Source: Cephalopachus bancanus (taxonomy: Eukaryota > Chordata > Mammalia > Primates > Tarsiidae). Taken from it: a stretch of 64,000 bases of DNA. Both the position numbers and the translations under genes were made by a program. Below the pieces are notes generated by a model. The model was not told where the DNA came from. It did no database searches and was given only the letters and a program-made list of their open reading frames with translations. Shown here piece after piece: positions 1 to 10,899 of the stretch. Each line of letters begins with the position of its first letter. Position 1 is the first letter of the stretch. The stretch lies in NCBI GenBank assembly GCA_027257055.1, contig JAPVLO010000001.1, forward strand, positions 11,741,501 through 11,805,500. The letters run 5' to 3'.

Positions 1-206
1 CCCCCTAAATTCATCAAAAGGAGCATAAAATAATCATAGCCTCAAGCAAAACCCTTTGCAGCACATGACCTACTGAGGGAATATTAGCTCATCAGAGAAA
101 AATTAAGCATTTTAGGTGTACACCAGTATAAAACAAAGACAAAGAATCACATACACCAGGCAAAATAAAATTAATGGAACAGACAATTAAAGAATTTAAA
201 TTAGCC

Positions 207-343
207 CTAGCTGGATGTGGTGGCTCATGCTTGTAATTCTAACACTTTGGGAGGCCAAGGTGGGAGGATCACTTGAGCCCAGGTGTTTAAGACCGGCCTA
301 GGCAACATAGTGAGACCATGTCTCTCAAATAAACAAATAAATC
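207..343 (+). repeat. Alu left-monomer-like SINE (FLAM/AluJ type)
   Basis: A single 7SL-derived arm in sense orientation. It has the landmarks GGTGGCTCATGC, CACTTTGGGAGGCC, CACTTGAGCCCAGG and GGCAACATAGTGAGACC, followed by an A-rich tail of (AAAT)-like units. No right arm follows. It is diverged and lacks the changes seen in the lineage-specific Alus elsewhere in the window, so it is old: a free left monomer or a 3'-truncated AluJ. No clear target-site duplication was found. Confidence 0.8.
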
Positions 344-345
344 TT

Positions 346-707
346 ATAAAATATTCTTAAGGAGACAAAGGAATACATAGTTATAAAGAAGAATCAAGAG
401 TCCATTTTTTTACCTTAATATCGTTTAAATAATTATTTATTTAATTGACGTTGAGGAATAAATAACTAAATACTTGAAGATAAGTAGAATAAATTTAAAG
501 ATAAATCATTGAACTCAAAGTTCAGATTGTGACACTTTCCTGGAGGTGTTAGGAAGAGATAAATAGGTAAACAACACGAAAGAAAGCTTAGAAACAATGA
601 TGACAGAAGAAAATTTCAACATTGACATAAAAGGGGTAGTCAAAGATAGAAAAAATAATTAAAAGAAAGGAACATTATCTGAGAGTTTCTAAGGATAAAA
701 GAAAAAA
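346..707. other. Unassigned AT-rich sequence
   Basis: No gene, RNA gene or clear repeat was recognised between the Alu monomer and the inverted repeat. The composition (A-rich on this strand, many GAAAG and AAATTT words) resembles decayed L1, but I cannot place it in a family. Confidence 0.4.
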
Positions 708-938
708 ACATTGTTGGCTGATTGAATGTTTCCAACCACACCTAAGAAACATTTTTTTGGTAAACTTCAGGCAAGTGAAAGACAAAAAGAAGTGTTTCAA
801 AGCCTTCCAGAAAAGAAGGAAATCTTTGCTAAATAGAAAACACGTTCCATCAGATCCACCTCAGACTTTTCATCAGGAATTTTTATGGAAGATTAAAATG
901 AGTAGTATTTTCATGTGTTCAAGTAACATAAATTTAAA
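708..938. repeat. Left arm of a large inverted repeat
   Basis: This segment and 1285-1517 are reverse complements over almost their whole length, roughly four bases in five by eye. Shared landmarks include ACATTGTTGGCTGATTGAA, CCTAAGAAACAT, GGCCTTCCAGAAA and CCATCAGATCCACCTCA. The arms are 231 and 233 bp and flank a 346-bp spacer. The family was not recognised; it could be an old retroelement piece present twice in opposite orientation. A 69-codon open frame lies in it from 757, but nothing suggests that it is a gene. Confidence 0.75.
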
Positions 939-1284
939 ACTAGTTTCCTGCCCAACTCAATCATAAATGGTTTAAGTAGTCAGAGAAATGGTCAGCCTGT
1001 CGAGGCATAAGATGATCTGACATACCAAGATCTGATTTATAAACACTCTTGGGGAAAGTACTTCGGGAAGAAGAAAGCACTATCGTGGATGACAGGAGTC
1101 AACAGAAATAAGGTTTTCACATAACTTAGTAAATATGGTTTTCTTATAAACAAGGAATATAACAAAACAAAGCAAACAACAAATACATATCTATAACAAA
1201 TTAGTCCTGCAATTTTAGATGTTATCATCATGTATTGGCTAAGATGGGGTGGAGCATGCAATAGTGGAGAAACCGACATTTATG

Positions 1285-1517
1285 TTAAATTTGTGTTACA
1301 TGAATACTTGAAAATACGGCTCATTTTCATCTTCTATCAAAATTGATGATGAAAAATTTGAGGTGGATCTGATGGAGGTTGTTTTCTATCTAGTGAAGAT
1401 CTCCCTCCTTTCTGGAAGGCCTTGAAACACCTCCCTTTGCCTTCCATTTGTCTAAAGTTTACCAAAAAAAGATGTTTCTTAGGTATGACTGAAAACTTTC
1501 AATCAGCCAACAATGTT
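1285..1517. repeat. Right arm of the large inverted repeat
   Basis: Reverse complement of 708-938. Homology runs from the TTAAATTTGTGTTAC end (pairing with GTAACATAAATTTAA at the inner end of the left arm) outward to CAGCCAACAATGT. Mismatches are scattered rather than clustered, consistent with one old event. A transcript across both arms could fold into a long imperfect hairpin. Confidence 0.75.
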
Positions 1518-1689
1518 TTGAGGAAACAAGAAAAAGGAGTCCTGAAATCAAAAGGTCCAGAAATCACTCCTTTTGAGCAATAAAAATAGTTGATCTGGAG
1601 CTACACAAATCATTATTGGTGAGGAGGACAAAGCAACTCCATCTTGGATGCTAATGCACTATGTTGGCTCCCAATTAAACCCACTTCCA

Positions 1690-1920
1690 GGAAGGTCTGA
1701 CCACATGTTCTCACTTACAAGTGACAGGTCAGTCAAGGATCTGCAAAAACAAAGAGAGTGGCATAATAGGCACTAAAGACTCAGAAGAGGAAGGAGGAAG
1801 GAACAGTGGGATGGAAAATCACCTATCAGGTACAATATGCACAAGTGAGGATGGTGAGTATACTTGAAGCCCAGATCAAAAACTATTTGTACTCCCTAAA
1901 TCTATTGAAAAAAAAAAAAG
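1690..1920 (+). repeat. LINE-1 3' end (5'-truncated)
   Basis: Recognisable L1 3'-UTR landmarks in order: CACATGTTCTCACTTACAAG, a diverged block with AGAAGAGGAAGGAGG, ACCTATCAGGTACAAT, AGCCCAGATCAAAAA, GTACTCCCTAAATCTA, then a short A-tract at 1908-1919. This matches the 3' tail of primate/mammalian L1. The 5' boundary is approximate and no flanking duplication was identified. Confidence 0.75.
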
Positions 1921-3140
1921 ATTTCCAGTTTATCTATTGCTTCTTGTGTAAGAACAGGTACATACTGTAAATCCAGTCCTTCCATCAAGCAAACTTGATA
2001 TTACTGTACTTCCATTGTCCTACACATCTCTTCCCTGTGGCATATAAGCCTTGGGTCTGATGAGTAATGACCAGAATCCACCATCTTGTCTCTCTGCTGC
2101 CTGAGGCATAAACAGGGATTCTGTTTAAGTCTCCTTTACATGTTCGTCTCTAAGAAACTGGAGAATTAGTCTCTTTGTTTGACCTCTCAGCTTCCTCGGA
2201 CTTTGGAAGTAGATTTGCTTAGACCTGCTCACCGGGAAACAACTGGTAAATCTAAAACCAGTGCTGAGGGATAAAGAGCAGATTAGCGAAAATCGACACA
2301 GCATCAGCCCATTTTTATAAAGTGCACGAGAAAGCAGAACTATATATATACACACACACATACATATGTATATAATTTAGAGAAATCTACTACTGTAATG
2401 AATCTACAAAACTATGGGAGGAAATGATTATTACCAAATTACCAGGAGTGCTGTTGTTGTGGAAGAGGGATGGAAACAAGACCAGGCCATGACCCACAGG
2501 GCTCTTCAAGTAGTAATATGCTAACTGCTTTAGCAAAGTGATCATTCACAGGGTTCATTTTGTTATTACTCTATAACTTGATATATATGTATATATACAT
2601 ATGTTACTATACATTTTATGCATATTTCCCCTGTAATATTCTTCATTGTCTCTAACTAATGTATATCAACAATGACAAATTCTCACAAATAACATGCTAA
2701 AGAAACATTTTAGTCATTGCTAATAACCAAAAAAATTATATTAGTTTAGATGCATTGTTGTTAGCTTCTGAAACATTGTGCAATTCTTTATTCTATGATG
2801 GGTTTGAACAGTTCGTACCATCCTTCTTGGGTGTTTTATATACAATAACCAAAAAATAATAGTATGCAGTTGTCCAACAGTGATAATGTGATACTGCTTA
2901 TAAGCTGAGGCATACAAATATTTTAGAAACTAAAGTAGAAATAATAAAAATATTAGGAGTGGTAAAAAAAAATAAATATTGCTTGTTTGTTTTCTCTTTG
3001 AATTTCTAAACAACCCTAATGCTCTCTAATGTTTTCACAGCTAAAAAAGACTGTCTTGTATACTTAAAAATTTGTTTTTATTTTATATTTATCTTCATGA
3101 TGTTTAGATAATGCTTTTCCATCTGTTCATTTATTCCACT
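1921..3140. other. Unassigned sequence, possible decayed LTR
   Basis: No gene was found. The part around 2035-2110 has an LTR-like look (GGCATATAAGCC, then GTCTCTCTGCTGCC), but no TG...CA boundaries or duplication could be fixed. Short (TA)n and (CA)n tracts lie at about 2340-2375 and 2580-2605. A 78-codon antisense frame at 2125-2361 has no recognisable content. Confidence 0.35.
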
Positions 3141-3155
3141 AATATGTATGTTCTT

Positions 3156-3389
3156 TTTTAATTTTTTTTTGAGTTGGAGTCTCACTCTGTCGCCCAGACT
3201 GGAGTGCCATGGCCGCTCCCAGCCACCGCAGCCTCGACCTGCTGGGCTCCAGCGATCCTTCTGCCTCAGTCTTCCAAGTAGCCGGAATTACAGGCACGCG
3301 CTACCACGCCCGGCTGATTTTTTTTTTATTTATTGTAGAGATGAGGTCTCACCAAGTTGCCCAGGCGGGTCTCAAACCCGCGGGCTCAG
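3156..3389 (-). mobile_element. Lineage-specific Alu, 5'-truncated, with TSD
   Basis: An antisense Alu: poly-T, then GAGTTGGAGTCTCACTCTGTC, the complement of the GACTCCAACTC 3' end typical of young Alus here. It is cut off inside the left arm, right after the complement of CTGAGCCCGCGGGTTTGAG. The flanks AATATGTATGTTCTT (3141-3155) and AATATATATGTTCTT (3390-3404) are a 15-bp target-site duplication with one mismatch, as expected for L1-driven retroposition. It is a long-form copy (complement of CAACTTGGTGAG). A 103-codon frame from 3148 is only Alu sequence. Confidence 0.92.
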
Positions 3390-3404
3390 AATATATATGT
3401 TCTT

Positions 3405-4878
3405 ATTCTACATTATATCCAGCATTGTACTAAGCAAGTCAGTATTAAAGCAGTATTAAAAACACAGGATATGTATAATAACATGAAATTCAGGTAGATG
3501 AGATTTCTGGTGCATTATAGGCTGTTTTAAATAGTCATTAAAAAAATAATTTGTGACTGAAAAATTAAAAATATTTTAGAAATTGACCAAAGTTTCTTCA
3601 ATTAATAAGCATTAAATTTGAGATTTGAGTCTCCTGTTCTGTGAAACTGTTATGACTGTGCTGTCTTCATTTAGCACGCAAATGAATTTTGCCTTAATCC
3701 CTCGTACTGCTTGCCATTTTCAGAACATGCCACTATTCTTGCTTGTTTGTTTTCTCTGTTTCCATTCAGAGTGCCCTGCACATTAGATTAGTTTAAATGA
3801 ATCAACCTATTATTAACCTACTCTAAGCTTCCAAGTGATGTCATCCCTCAAGATTAGAAATAGATATTTGAGTCAGTGCAAAGTCTGTAACAACAAATGC
3901 ATAAATGGTCGGGGGTGGTTGATCGGGTGTCTGAGGAAGGATTGCATGACTAAATCTCATAAAAGCATTTTTTTTAAATCACATTTGAGATGTAGATTTA
4001 ACAAGAGCCTAAACTTTTAACTGATATATGGAGCTTGTCTCAGTAATATTCTGACTTATTCTGCACATCATGCTAGTGAATCACTAGGGAGATATTTTCA
4101 TGACAAGAAATGTATTAAGGGAATATGAGGGCAAACTCCTACCTTCATTTATGCCAAAGATACCGGATGTTAAAAATGCAAATAGACACACTCTCTTCGT
4201 TGCATGCCTAACACTATGCAAACACAGACTCAAGAAAAGGCCCGATACAATATGTAACAGAAAAGTAAATAAGCAAGCACAATCTCTTGGTATATTTTGT
4301 GGTTCAATGATGCTAGTCTTCTATTTACAAAGGAATTTCAAAGTTCTGGTCTTCATGTTTATACTCTGCTGCTGGATGTCTAAGTTGGAAGGCTTTTTTT
4401 TCCTTTCCTAATGTGTTTTTGTACAGAGCTCACAAGGGATTTTTGATCTAAAATAAATATAAATATTTGTGAGAGCCCACATGAATATGAGTAACCTTTA
4501 TTATGTAAAGAGCATTAGCCAGCACTGCAGGCTAATGTTTAATACACACCAAAGGAAGGAGAAATGATCAAGAAATTAAATCTAATAAGTGATCCATGAT
4601 ACTAGCATATGTTGAGTTAAAATACATATTCAATTATTCTGGTTGATTACATTATTTTCTAAACCATATTGTATCAGAAGGCTATTGCTTTGCTAGAACA
4701 TATTCTTTAGAACTTACAATGCTTATAATAAAAAGTATTTATACCAAAATAGCAGAGTTGTTATCATATATGCATAAACACATGGATGTGTACAGGAAGT
4801 AAAAAAATCTAAAGAAGGACATATCTAATTCAGAAAAAAGATGTTAGCATTTTCTCTAAAATGTAGTATCTTAGAAGT
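3405..4878. other. Unassigned AT-rich unique sequence
   Basis: No feature could be supported. The 103-codon frame at 4100-4411 shows no motif and is not flanked by convincing splice sites. Confidence 0.4.
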
Positions 4879-5062
4879 ACAAAACCAGTATTATGCAATA
4901 TATGTATATAATATTATATAATACTGGTTTTGTATATATATAAAATATATAATATTATATAATACTGGTTTTGTGTATATATATTATATATATAATATTA
5001 TATAATACTGGTTTGTGTGTGTGTATATATATTATATATATATAAAATATTATATAATACTG

Positions 5063-5118
<56 letters not shown>
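4879..5118. repeat. AT-rich palindromic tandem repeat with (GT)n
   Basis: Four imperfect copies of a 40-60 bp unit built on ATTATATAATACTGGTTTTG, separated by TATATA stretches, followed by about 20 GT dinucleotides from 5066 and a short (AT)n. The first copy (4918-4932) is preceded at 4879-4893 by its inverted complement ACAAAACCAGTATTA, so a cruciform can form. No mobile-element boundary was seen. Confidence 0.9.
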
Positions 5119-6365
5119 CATATATTCTACAATGGAATCATATTTGCATAGCTTCCTTAAACACAATCCACTATTTCTGTGTCATGGACCAAGGCCTTTG
5201 AAGAATATAAAAAATATTATCAAAATGTAGCCAGATAAAGAAAAAACTTTTTATTTGAGATATTTATTTGTTAGGCACCGCAGTCTTACCCATCTCTAAT
5301 ATGTCTTCCATACAATCCTGAGAATTATTTTTCTAACATGCAAACTGTTCAACATCTTTCATTTTTACAAGATAAGCCAAATTTCATCTTTTAGTATCAT
5401 GATCTTCTTCTGCCCACTTATCATACTCATTCTTTTTATTTCCTCAGTCGCAAATAATTTTTGTGTGGCTTTTATTTTTCCTTTATCATGTTTCTGTCTT
5501 TTTTCTTCTGCTCATAATCTATTTTGGAGATTATTTGATTTTGCCATTTTTTTCATCTCATATGCCGAAGAGTTTGGCACCATCAAAGGGCAGGCATATG
5601 AAATTATATTAGGCAAGTTAGAGATCCCCAAGAAGGAGAATATGACCCAAAACGAAACCAATCCACATCCTACCCAGAACTGTTAGTAGAGTGTTAGGAA
5701 TAAACAATGACAATAACAATAGCAACACAAATTCTCATCCTCTACGGTGGCTAAGATGTTGAATGTGAGTCACCAGCTTTGGCTACCATCTTTGTCAACT
5801 CAACTCAGAATGACGCCAACACACAAGAAAGAAGAGACAAGAGATGAAGGCAAAAAGAGACTCCAGATGGTGTGATGTGAATCCCTGGATGCTGCTATGC
5901 CAGAAACGATGTATTTTTAAGTTATATTAGTACAAGTTTTCCTCCATTTCTTCTTAAATTTAGCTGAGGCATGTTTTCATCATTGCAAATAATGGAGACA
6001 TTACTAATATATTCTCACATTCTGCATCTCAAACAATATCCTGCAACATTGAAATTCTAACATTTTCCAAATCAGCTCATGTTATTTCAAATGTTCATGG
6101 CTTGGCACAAAAGCTCTCATCTAGTACTCTTTCCCATTGCTTCTCAGTCTAATTAACCACTTCTTATAATTTCACTCCAAATTAAAATGCTTTTACCACT
6201 ATCTAAATTCCTCTGACTCCATTAAAAATGTAGCTGAAACTTTTCCTACTCTCCTCCATAATTTGTGTCCAGTAAAAATGTTCTCTTGCATGCATTCCTA
6301 CATACGTTGAGAGCAGAAACTATGAATGGTAAAGCAAATAGTTATAGTGCTTGATATATACAACT
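5119..6365. other. Unassigned AT-rich unique sequence
   Basis: No gene, RNA or classified repeat was recognised. The 95-codon frame at 5399-5686 is rich in Phe, Ile and Leu, as expected from T-rich DNA read in frame, and shows no domain. Confidence 0.4.
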
Positions 6366-6369
6366 GAAT

Positions 6370-6768
6370 AATAAAAGAATTTTTTTCTCATAGTTCTGAA
6401 GATTAAAATTGGAAACCAAGGTGTCAATAAGGCAGTTTCTTCTGAAATCAGTAGGGACAAATACTTCCATACCTCTTCCCAGCTTCTAGTGATTTGCCAG
6501 CAATCTCTGATGCTCTTGGCTTGCAGCTGCCAGATCTTCAATCTTGTCTCTGTCACCACAAAATATTTTCCTTGTGCATCTGTGTCTTTACATAGCTATT
6601 TTCCTTTCTTATAAGGACACTAGTTAGATTGAATAAGGGCCACCCTAATACCTCATCTAACTTGATTATATCTGAAGTTAAAAAAAAAAATCCATGTTCA
6701 AATGAAGTCATGTTCACTCAGGATTAAGAATTTAACGTATCTCTGGGGGAGATCCAATTCTTCTGATA
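6370..6768 (-). repeat. MLT1-type LTR (ERVL-MaLR), antisense
   Basis: Landmarks of the reverse strand of MLT1 LTRs appear in order: CTCATAGTTCTGAAG, AGGTGTCAATAAGGCAG, TTTCTTCTGA, CTTATAAGGACACTAG, GGGCCACCCTAATACCTCATC, then TGGGGGAGATCCAATTC. The order and spacing fit an antisense solo LTR. The ends are eroded, so the boundaries are approximate. The 79-codon antisense frame inside it is not a gene. Confidence 0.75.
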
Positions 6769-6789
6769 GTAACATTTTTTAAATGCATG

Positions 6790-7355
6790 CAATAATAATT
6801 ATAAATATGTGATAACGGGCTTGTAATATATGAAAATGTAATTTATGACAATAATCACAAAAGGGGGAAAGATGAAATGATGAAACTGTATAGGGTTTTG
6901 AATATTATTTAAGATGTTAATTGTAAGCCTCAGGATAAGCATTAACAAAACTACACAAAAAAAGTAAGAAGAGAGAAGAAAAGGAAATGAGAAGGGAAAT
7001 ATAAATGGTACACTGAAAACAATAAATTAATCTCAAAAGGAGGCAATAATGGGGAAAATAATGAACAAAAAATATGAGATACATAGGAAGCAAATGCAAG
7101 AATGCAAGTTACTACAACTGGATTAATCTCTTTAATTAAAAAGCAGAGATGCGCAGAGTGAATAGAAAAAAATGCTTCAAATATGTATTATTTGCAAAAG
7201 ACTTACTTTACACTCAGAAACATTAATTGAAAGTTAAGAGGATTAAAACAGTATATTTGCGGTATGTAATGGTCAAACAGACAGGAGTGACTATACTAAT
7301 GTTGGGCATAAGGACATTAAGAAAAAAATTGTTACTAGAGACAAAAAATATTATA
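6790..7355 (+). repeat. L1M ORF2 segment, part 1 (before the ERV insertion)
   Basis: Decayed sense L1. Landmarks: AAAAGGAGGCAATAATGGGG, AATTAAAAAGCAGAGAT, ACTTACTTTACACTCAGAAA and GGAGTGACTATACTAATGTTG, all from the 5' part of ORF2 (endonuclease region). It breaks at the 6-bp duplication TATTAA (7356-7361) where an ERV LTR is inserted, and resumes at 8551. Frames are destroyed by stops. The 5' limit is uncertain. Confidence 0.8.
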
Positions 7356-7361
7356 TATTAA

Positions 7362-8550
7362 TGTTGGGAGTCAGCCTTGGAGGCCCGCCTGATGACAAAG
7401 TCCAGGTGCGCTGAGGACCCCTGGCCGCAAAGCGAGCCCAGGCAGCTGAGACCCTTCGGTCTTCCATCTTTGCTGTTGATACAGCTGAAGAAATTCTGTG
7501 CAGTCATGAAAGAAGATGGCATGTTTATGCGAAGAATCACAGCTAACCTGGAAATATCATGGTTTATTTTTCCATTTTTCCCACTATGCCACTTGGCCTT
7601 TTCTAACATATGCAAGGGTTAAACTCTGAAGCACATCAAGAATGCTTTCTTTCACTTGGTTATAAGTTACTAGATATTGCTTAAGTATAAATGATATAAG
7701 TATATTCACTCCTTATTAGATTTAGGATTATGCAGTTTAGTGTTTAAACATAAGGATTTTTTAGAAGCACAAGTTTATAGTAGTTCATTATGAATTCATT
7801 ATAAGTTCTAACACTTATCTAGAAGTTATGTAGGTGATTTATAACACTGTTTTCACTAACTTAGGATAAAGATTAATGTTAAGGTTTTTTCCTAATTCTA
7901 TAATTAAAACTATAAACTTATAACTCTAAATTAACATTTATAGAGTAGGTTTTCACTAAACTCATAATATAATAATCAGACACTTTTATGACAAGATCAG
8001 CTAAAACAGAAAGCAACCTTGAGGGGCCTGGGAAACATTACTAAAAGTTTCTTTTGAGTTCTCTTTAGAAACAAGCACTGCAAGATAAGAGAAAAGTAAC
8101 GAGGACATCTGGACAAGGGAGGCGATCACAGGACTCTGAAGAACATAAGAGCCTAAGATGAGAATATTCCTGACACATAAAGAAATATACACTTAAAGAA
8201 ACTTTCTTGAAACATTTGTAATTTGGGACATTGGACTGAGAGTGTCATTGTTGGCTTTATGAATAGGACTTGTCTAATGCCTATGAGATTCCTGGCTTAT
8301 TTGCTACTAAAGCCACTGGGAATCTTGGTTTGTTTGCTACTGAAACCACTAGCTGGTAACTTTTAAAGATATGTATATGAAAGAGTTTTCTTTGTCTTGC
8401 CCCTTCAAAAATGATATAAAAGCTCTGTATTAACTAACATTAAATTGTCATCTGTTCAAGAAGCAGGTGTCCGTGTATATGATTGTCGTCGTCGCCTATC
8501 TGTCTCTCCTTCAACACTTCCCACGACCCTTGTGGGGGCGGGCCCTCGCA
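7362..8550 (+). mobile_element. ERV2 (class II, betaretrovirus-like) solo LTR, 1189 bp
   Basis: It starts TGTTGGGAG, the characteristic class II/IAP-like LTR start, and ends CCCTCGCA. It is flanked by exact 6-bp duplications TATTAA (7356-7361 and 8551-8556), the length typical of class II endogenous retroviruses. A TATA-like TATAAAA lies at 8415-8421 and an ATTAAA polyadenylation signal at 8439-8444, giving U3/R/U5 order on the plus strand. No gag, pol or env is present, so this is a recombined solo LTR. The middle of U3 is very AT-rich. It splits the surrounding L1M. Confidence 0.92.
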
Positions 8551-8639
8551 TATTAATAAATGTATAACTTCATCAGGAAGATATAACAACTGTAAACATA
8601 TGTGCAGCCACAACAGAGCCCCAAAATTCATGAAGCAAA
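8551..8639 (+). repeat. L1M ORF2 segment, part 2
   Basis: Continuation of the L1M after the solo LTR. CATCAGGAAGATATAACAAC and the CATGAAGCAAA end match the ORF2 stretch that normally follows directly on part 1, so both pieces are one element. It is interrupted again at AAGCAAA (8633-8639). Confidence 0.8.
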
Positions 8640-8673
<34 letters not shown>

Positions 8674-8809
8674 CAGAAAGTAAATTGGAGAGAGAGAGGA
8701 AAGAGATTCACCTCCCCAAGGTAGGGGAGAGGGCCAAATTTGGGGAAACATGGCAGCCATAGCTCAAAGAACCACATGGTCAGACCAGAGTTTAGCAAAG
8801 CAATGACCA
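8640..8809 (-). mobile_element. 170-bp LTR-derived insert with a (TCTA)n tail
   Basis: The inner part (about 8668-8805) matches 51588-51715 in the outer LTR of the 51 kb nest, for example GATTCACCTCCCCAAGG and GCCATAGCTCAAAGA. The flanks AAGCAAA at 8633-8639 and 8810-8816 form a 7-bp duplication, and the L1M reads straight through once the insert is removed. On the minus strand it ends in (TCTA)n (plus strand 8641-8673) rather than poly-A. It is therefore an insertion in its own right, made of one internal LTR fragment. Confidence 0.7.
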
Positions 8810-8816
8810 AAGCAAA

Positions 8817-10890
8817 TATTGTTAGAAAAAGTAGACAAGTAGAAAGTTCATCAATAATAATCAGATACCTCAAGATCCCATTTTTTTCTAACAGAAAAGC
8901 AGCCATACAGAAGACTAAAAAAGAACAAAGAGAACTTGACCACATTATAAATCAATTAGATTTAAAAGACATATACTGAGCACTCCAGTCAACAACAGCA
9001 ATATACACATTTTTCTTAAATATGTATTAAACATTCTCCAGGATAAACTGTATCTTTGGCCACAAAACCAATCTTAAAAGATTTAAAAATACTGAATTTT
9101 TTTAAAAAGTATTTTCACCAAATGCAATTTAAAAAATAGAAATGAATGGCATAAGAAAATCTAACAAAAAAATTCACAAATACATAAAGATTAAATAACC
9201 AATTCTCAAACAAGCAATGGGTCAAATAAAAAGTTTTTAAAAGGAATTTTTTAAAACTGTAAAGTAAATAAAAATAGCAATACAGCAACAAAATATATGA
9301 GGTACAGCAAAAGCAGTACTGAACAGGGAATTTAGAGTGCTAAACACATACATTAAAAATGAGAAAGATCACAAATAAATTACCTAAACTTTTACCACAA
9401 GGATTCAAGTAGACAAACTAAAGGGGAAACAATCAATAATATGGAAATATAAAAATTAGAATTGATAAAAAAATAGAGGTTAAAAAATCGATAGAGAAAA
9501 CTAATATTACCAAAAGTTGTTTCTTTGAAAGATCAATAAAACTGACAAATCTTTAGGAAGACTGGCCTCTCCCTCCAAAAAGAGAGAAGACTCGAATTAC
9601 TAAAATTCAAATGAAAGTTGGCATTATTATGAACTATGCAAAAGTAAAAAGAAATAAAATATTAAAATGTCAAGCCATTTAATGAGGAAATAATATTATT
9701 TTCAACAAATAGTTCTAGGACAATTTGATAGCCAAATGAAAACAAATTTGGACCCCTAATTCACATCATAGACAAAAATTAGCTCAAAATAGATCAAATA
9801 TCTAAAATATCTTACACTTAGAAGAAAACATAAGTATAAATCTTTGTGATGTGATAATTAATTAAGAAACAGTTTCTTAAATATGACACCAAACACAAAA
9901 ACAGACAAAGAAAATTGAATTTAAAATGTTTGTGCTTCAAAGGTCCTGGTCAAGAAAGTAAAACAACAACTAGTAGAATGAGAGAACATATTTGCAAATT
10001 GTATATCTGATGAGAGGCAAGTATCCAGAATATATAAATAATTGTACAACTTAACCAAAAAAGTCAAATAAATTAAAATAAAATAAAACTGCAAGTAATT
10101 TGAATATAGAGATTTCTATAAAGAAGATACATGTGTCCAATAAATACATGAAAATATCCTCAACATCATTAATTATTATGAAAACAATCAAAACCACACT
10201 GAAATACTGCTTCTCACACGTTAGGATGACTGTGGTATAAAAAGAAATGGAAAATATCAAATGTTGACAAATATGTGAATAAATTGGAATGCCTCTATAC
10301 TTTACTAGCAGGAATGTAAACCAGTGAGCCCACTGTGGTAAACAGATTTTTGACACAGAAGTTCTGCTGTAAGGTCCACATCCAAGAAAACTGAAAACAA
10401 ATGCAAAAACTTGCACATGAATGTTCATAGCAGTATTGTTCGGAATAGCTGAAAAGTGAAAGCAACTCAAATATCAGTCACGTAATAAATATATACACAA
10501 AAATGGTACAATAGAATTTATTTGACTACAGAAAGTAATGAAGTACCAATACGTTCTAAAACATGGGTGAACCCGGAAAACAATATGCCTAGTGAAAGAA
10601 GTTAGGCATACATGTTATGATTTCATTTATATGGAAAGTTCAGAATGGGAACATCGCAAAGACTGAAAGCACATTAGTGGGAGTCGGGAATTAAGGTAGA
10701 GCAAAAAATGAAGATCGACTGCTCACAGAGTATAAAGTTTTGCTTTAAAGTTATGAAAATATGGAATATGAAATTAAGCAATGGTGATGGTTGCACAACA
10801 TTATGACTGTATTACAAACCACTGTGATGTACACTTTGAAATGTTTTCTGTGGTGAATATTGTTATGTAAATTTTACCTTAAAAAGAAAG
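8817..10890 (+). repeat. L1M ORF2 and 3' end, part 3
   Basis: Sense L1M resumes at the exact point where part 2 stopped. Landmarks: ACATATACTGAGCACTCCA, ATTCTCCAGGATAAACTG, GGCCACAAAACCAATCTTAA, TTGGACCCCTAATTCACA, then the C-terminal ORF2 region (CACACTGAAATACTGCTTC, TGTTCATAGCAGTATTGTT). The 3' UTR follows with GGTTGCACAACATTATGA and TACACTTTGAAATG, to an A-rich end near 10890. All frames are broken. The 139-codon antisense frame at 10051-10470 is an artefact of this element. Confidence 0.85.
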
Positions 10891-10899
10891 CATTCAAGA

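Noticed and set aside
7362..8550. Possible provirus with coding genes
   Set aside because: Only a single LTR lies between the two duplications; no gag, pol, env or primer-binding region follows before L1M sequence resumes.
10051..10470. 139-codon minus-strand open frame
   Set aside because: It lies antisense to sense-oriented L1M ORF2 and has no independent support.
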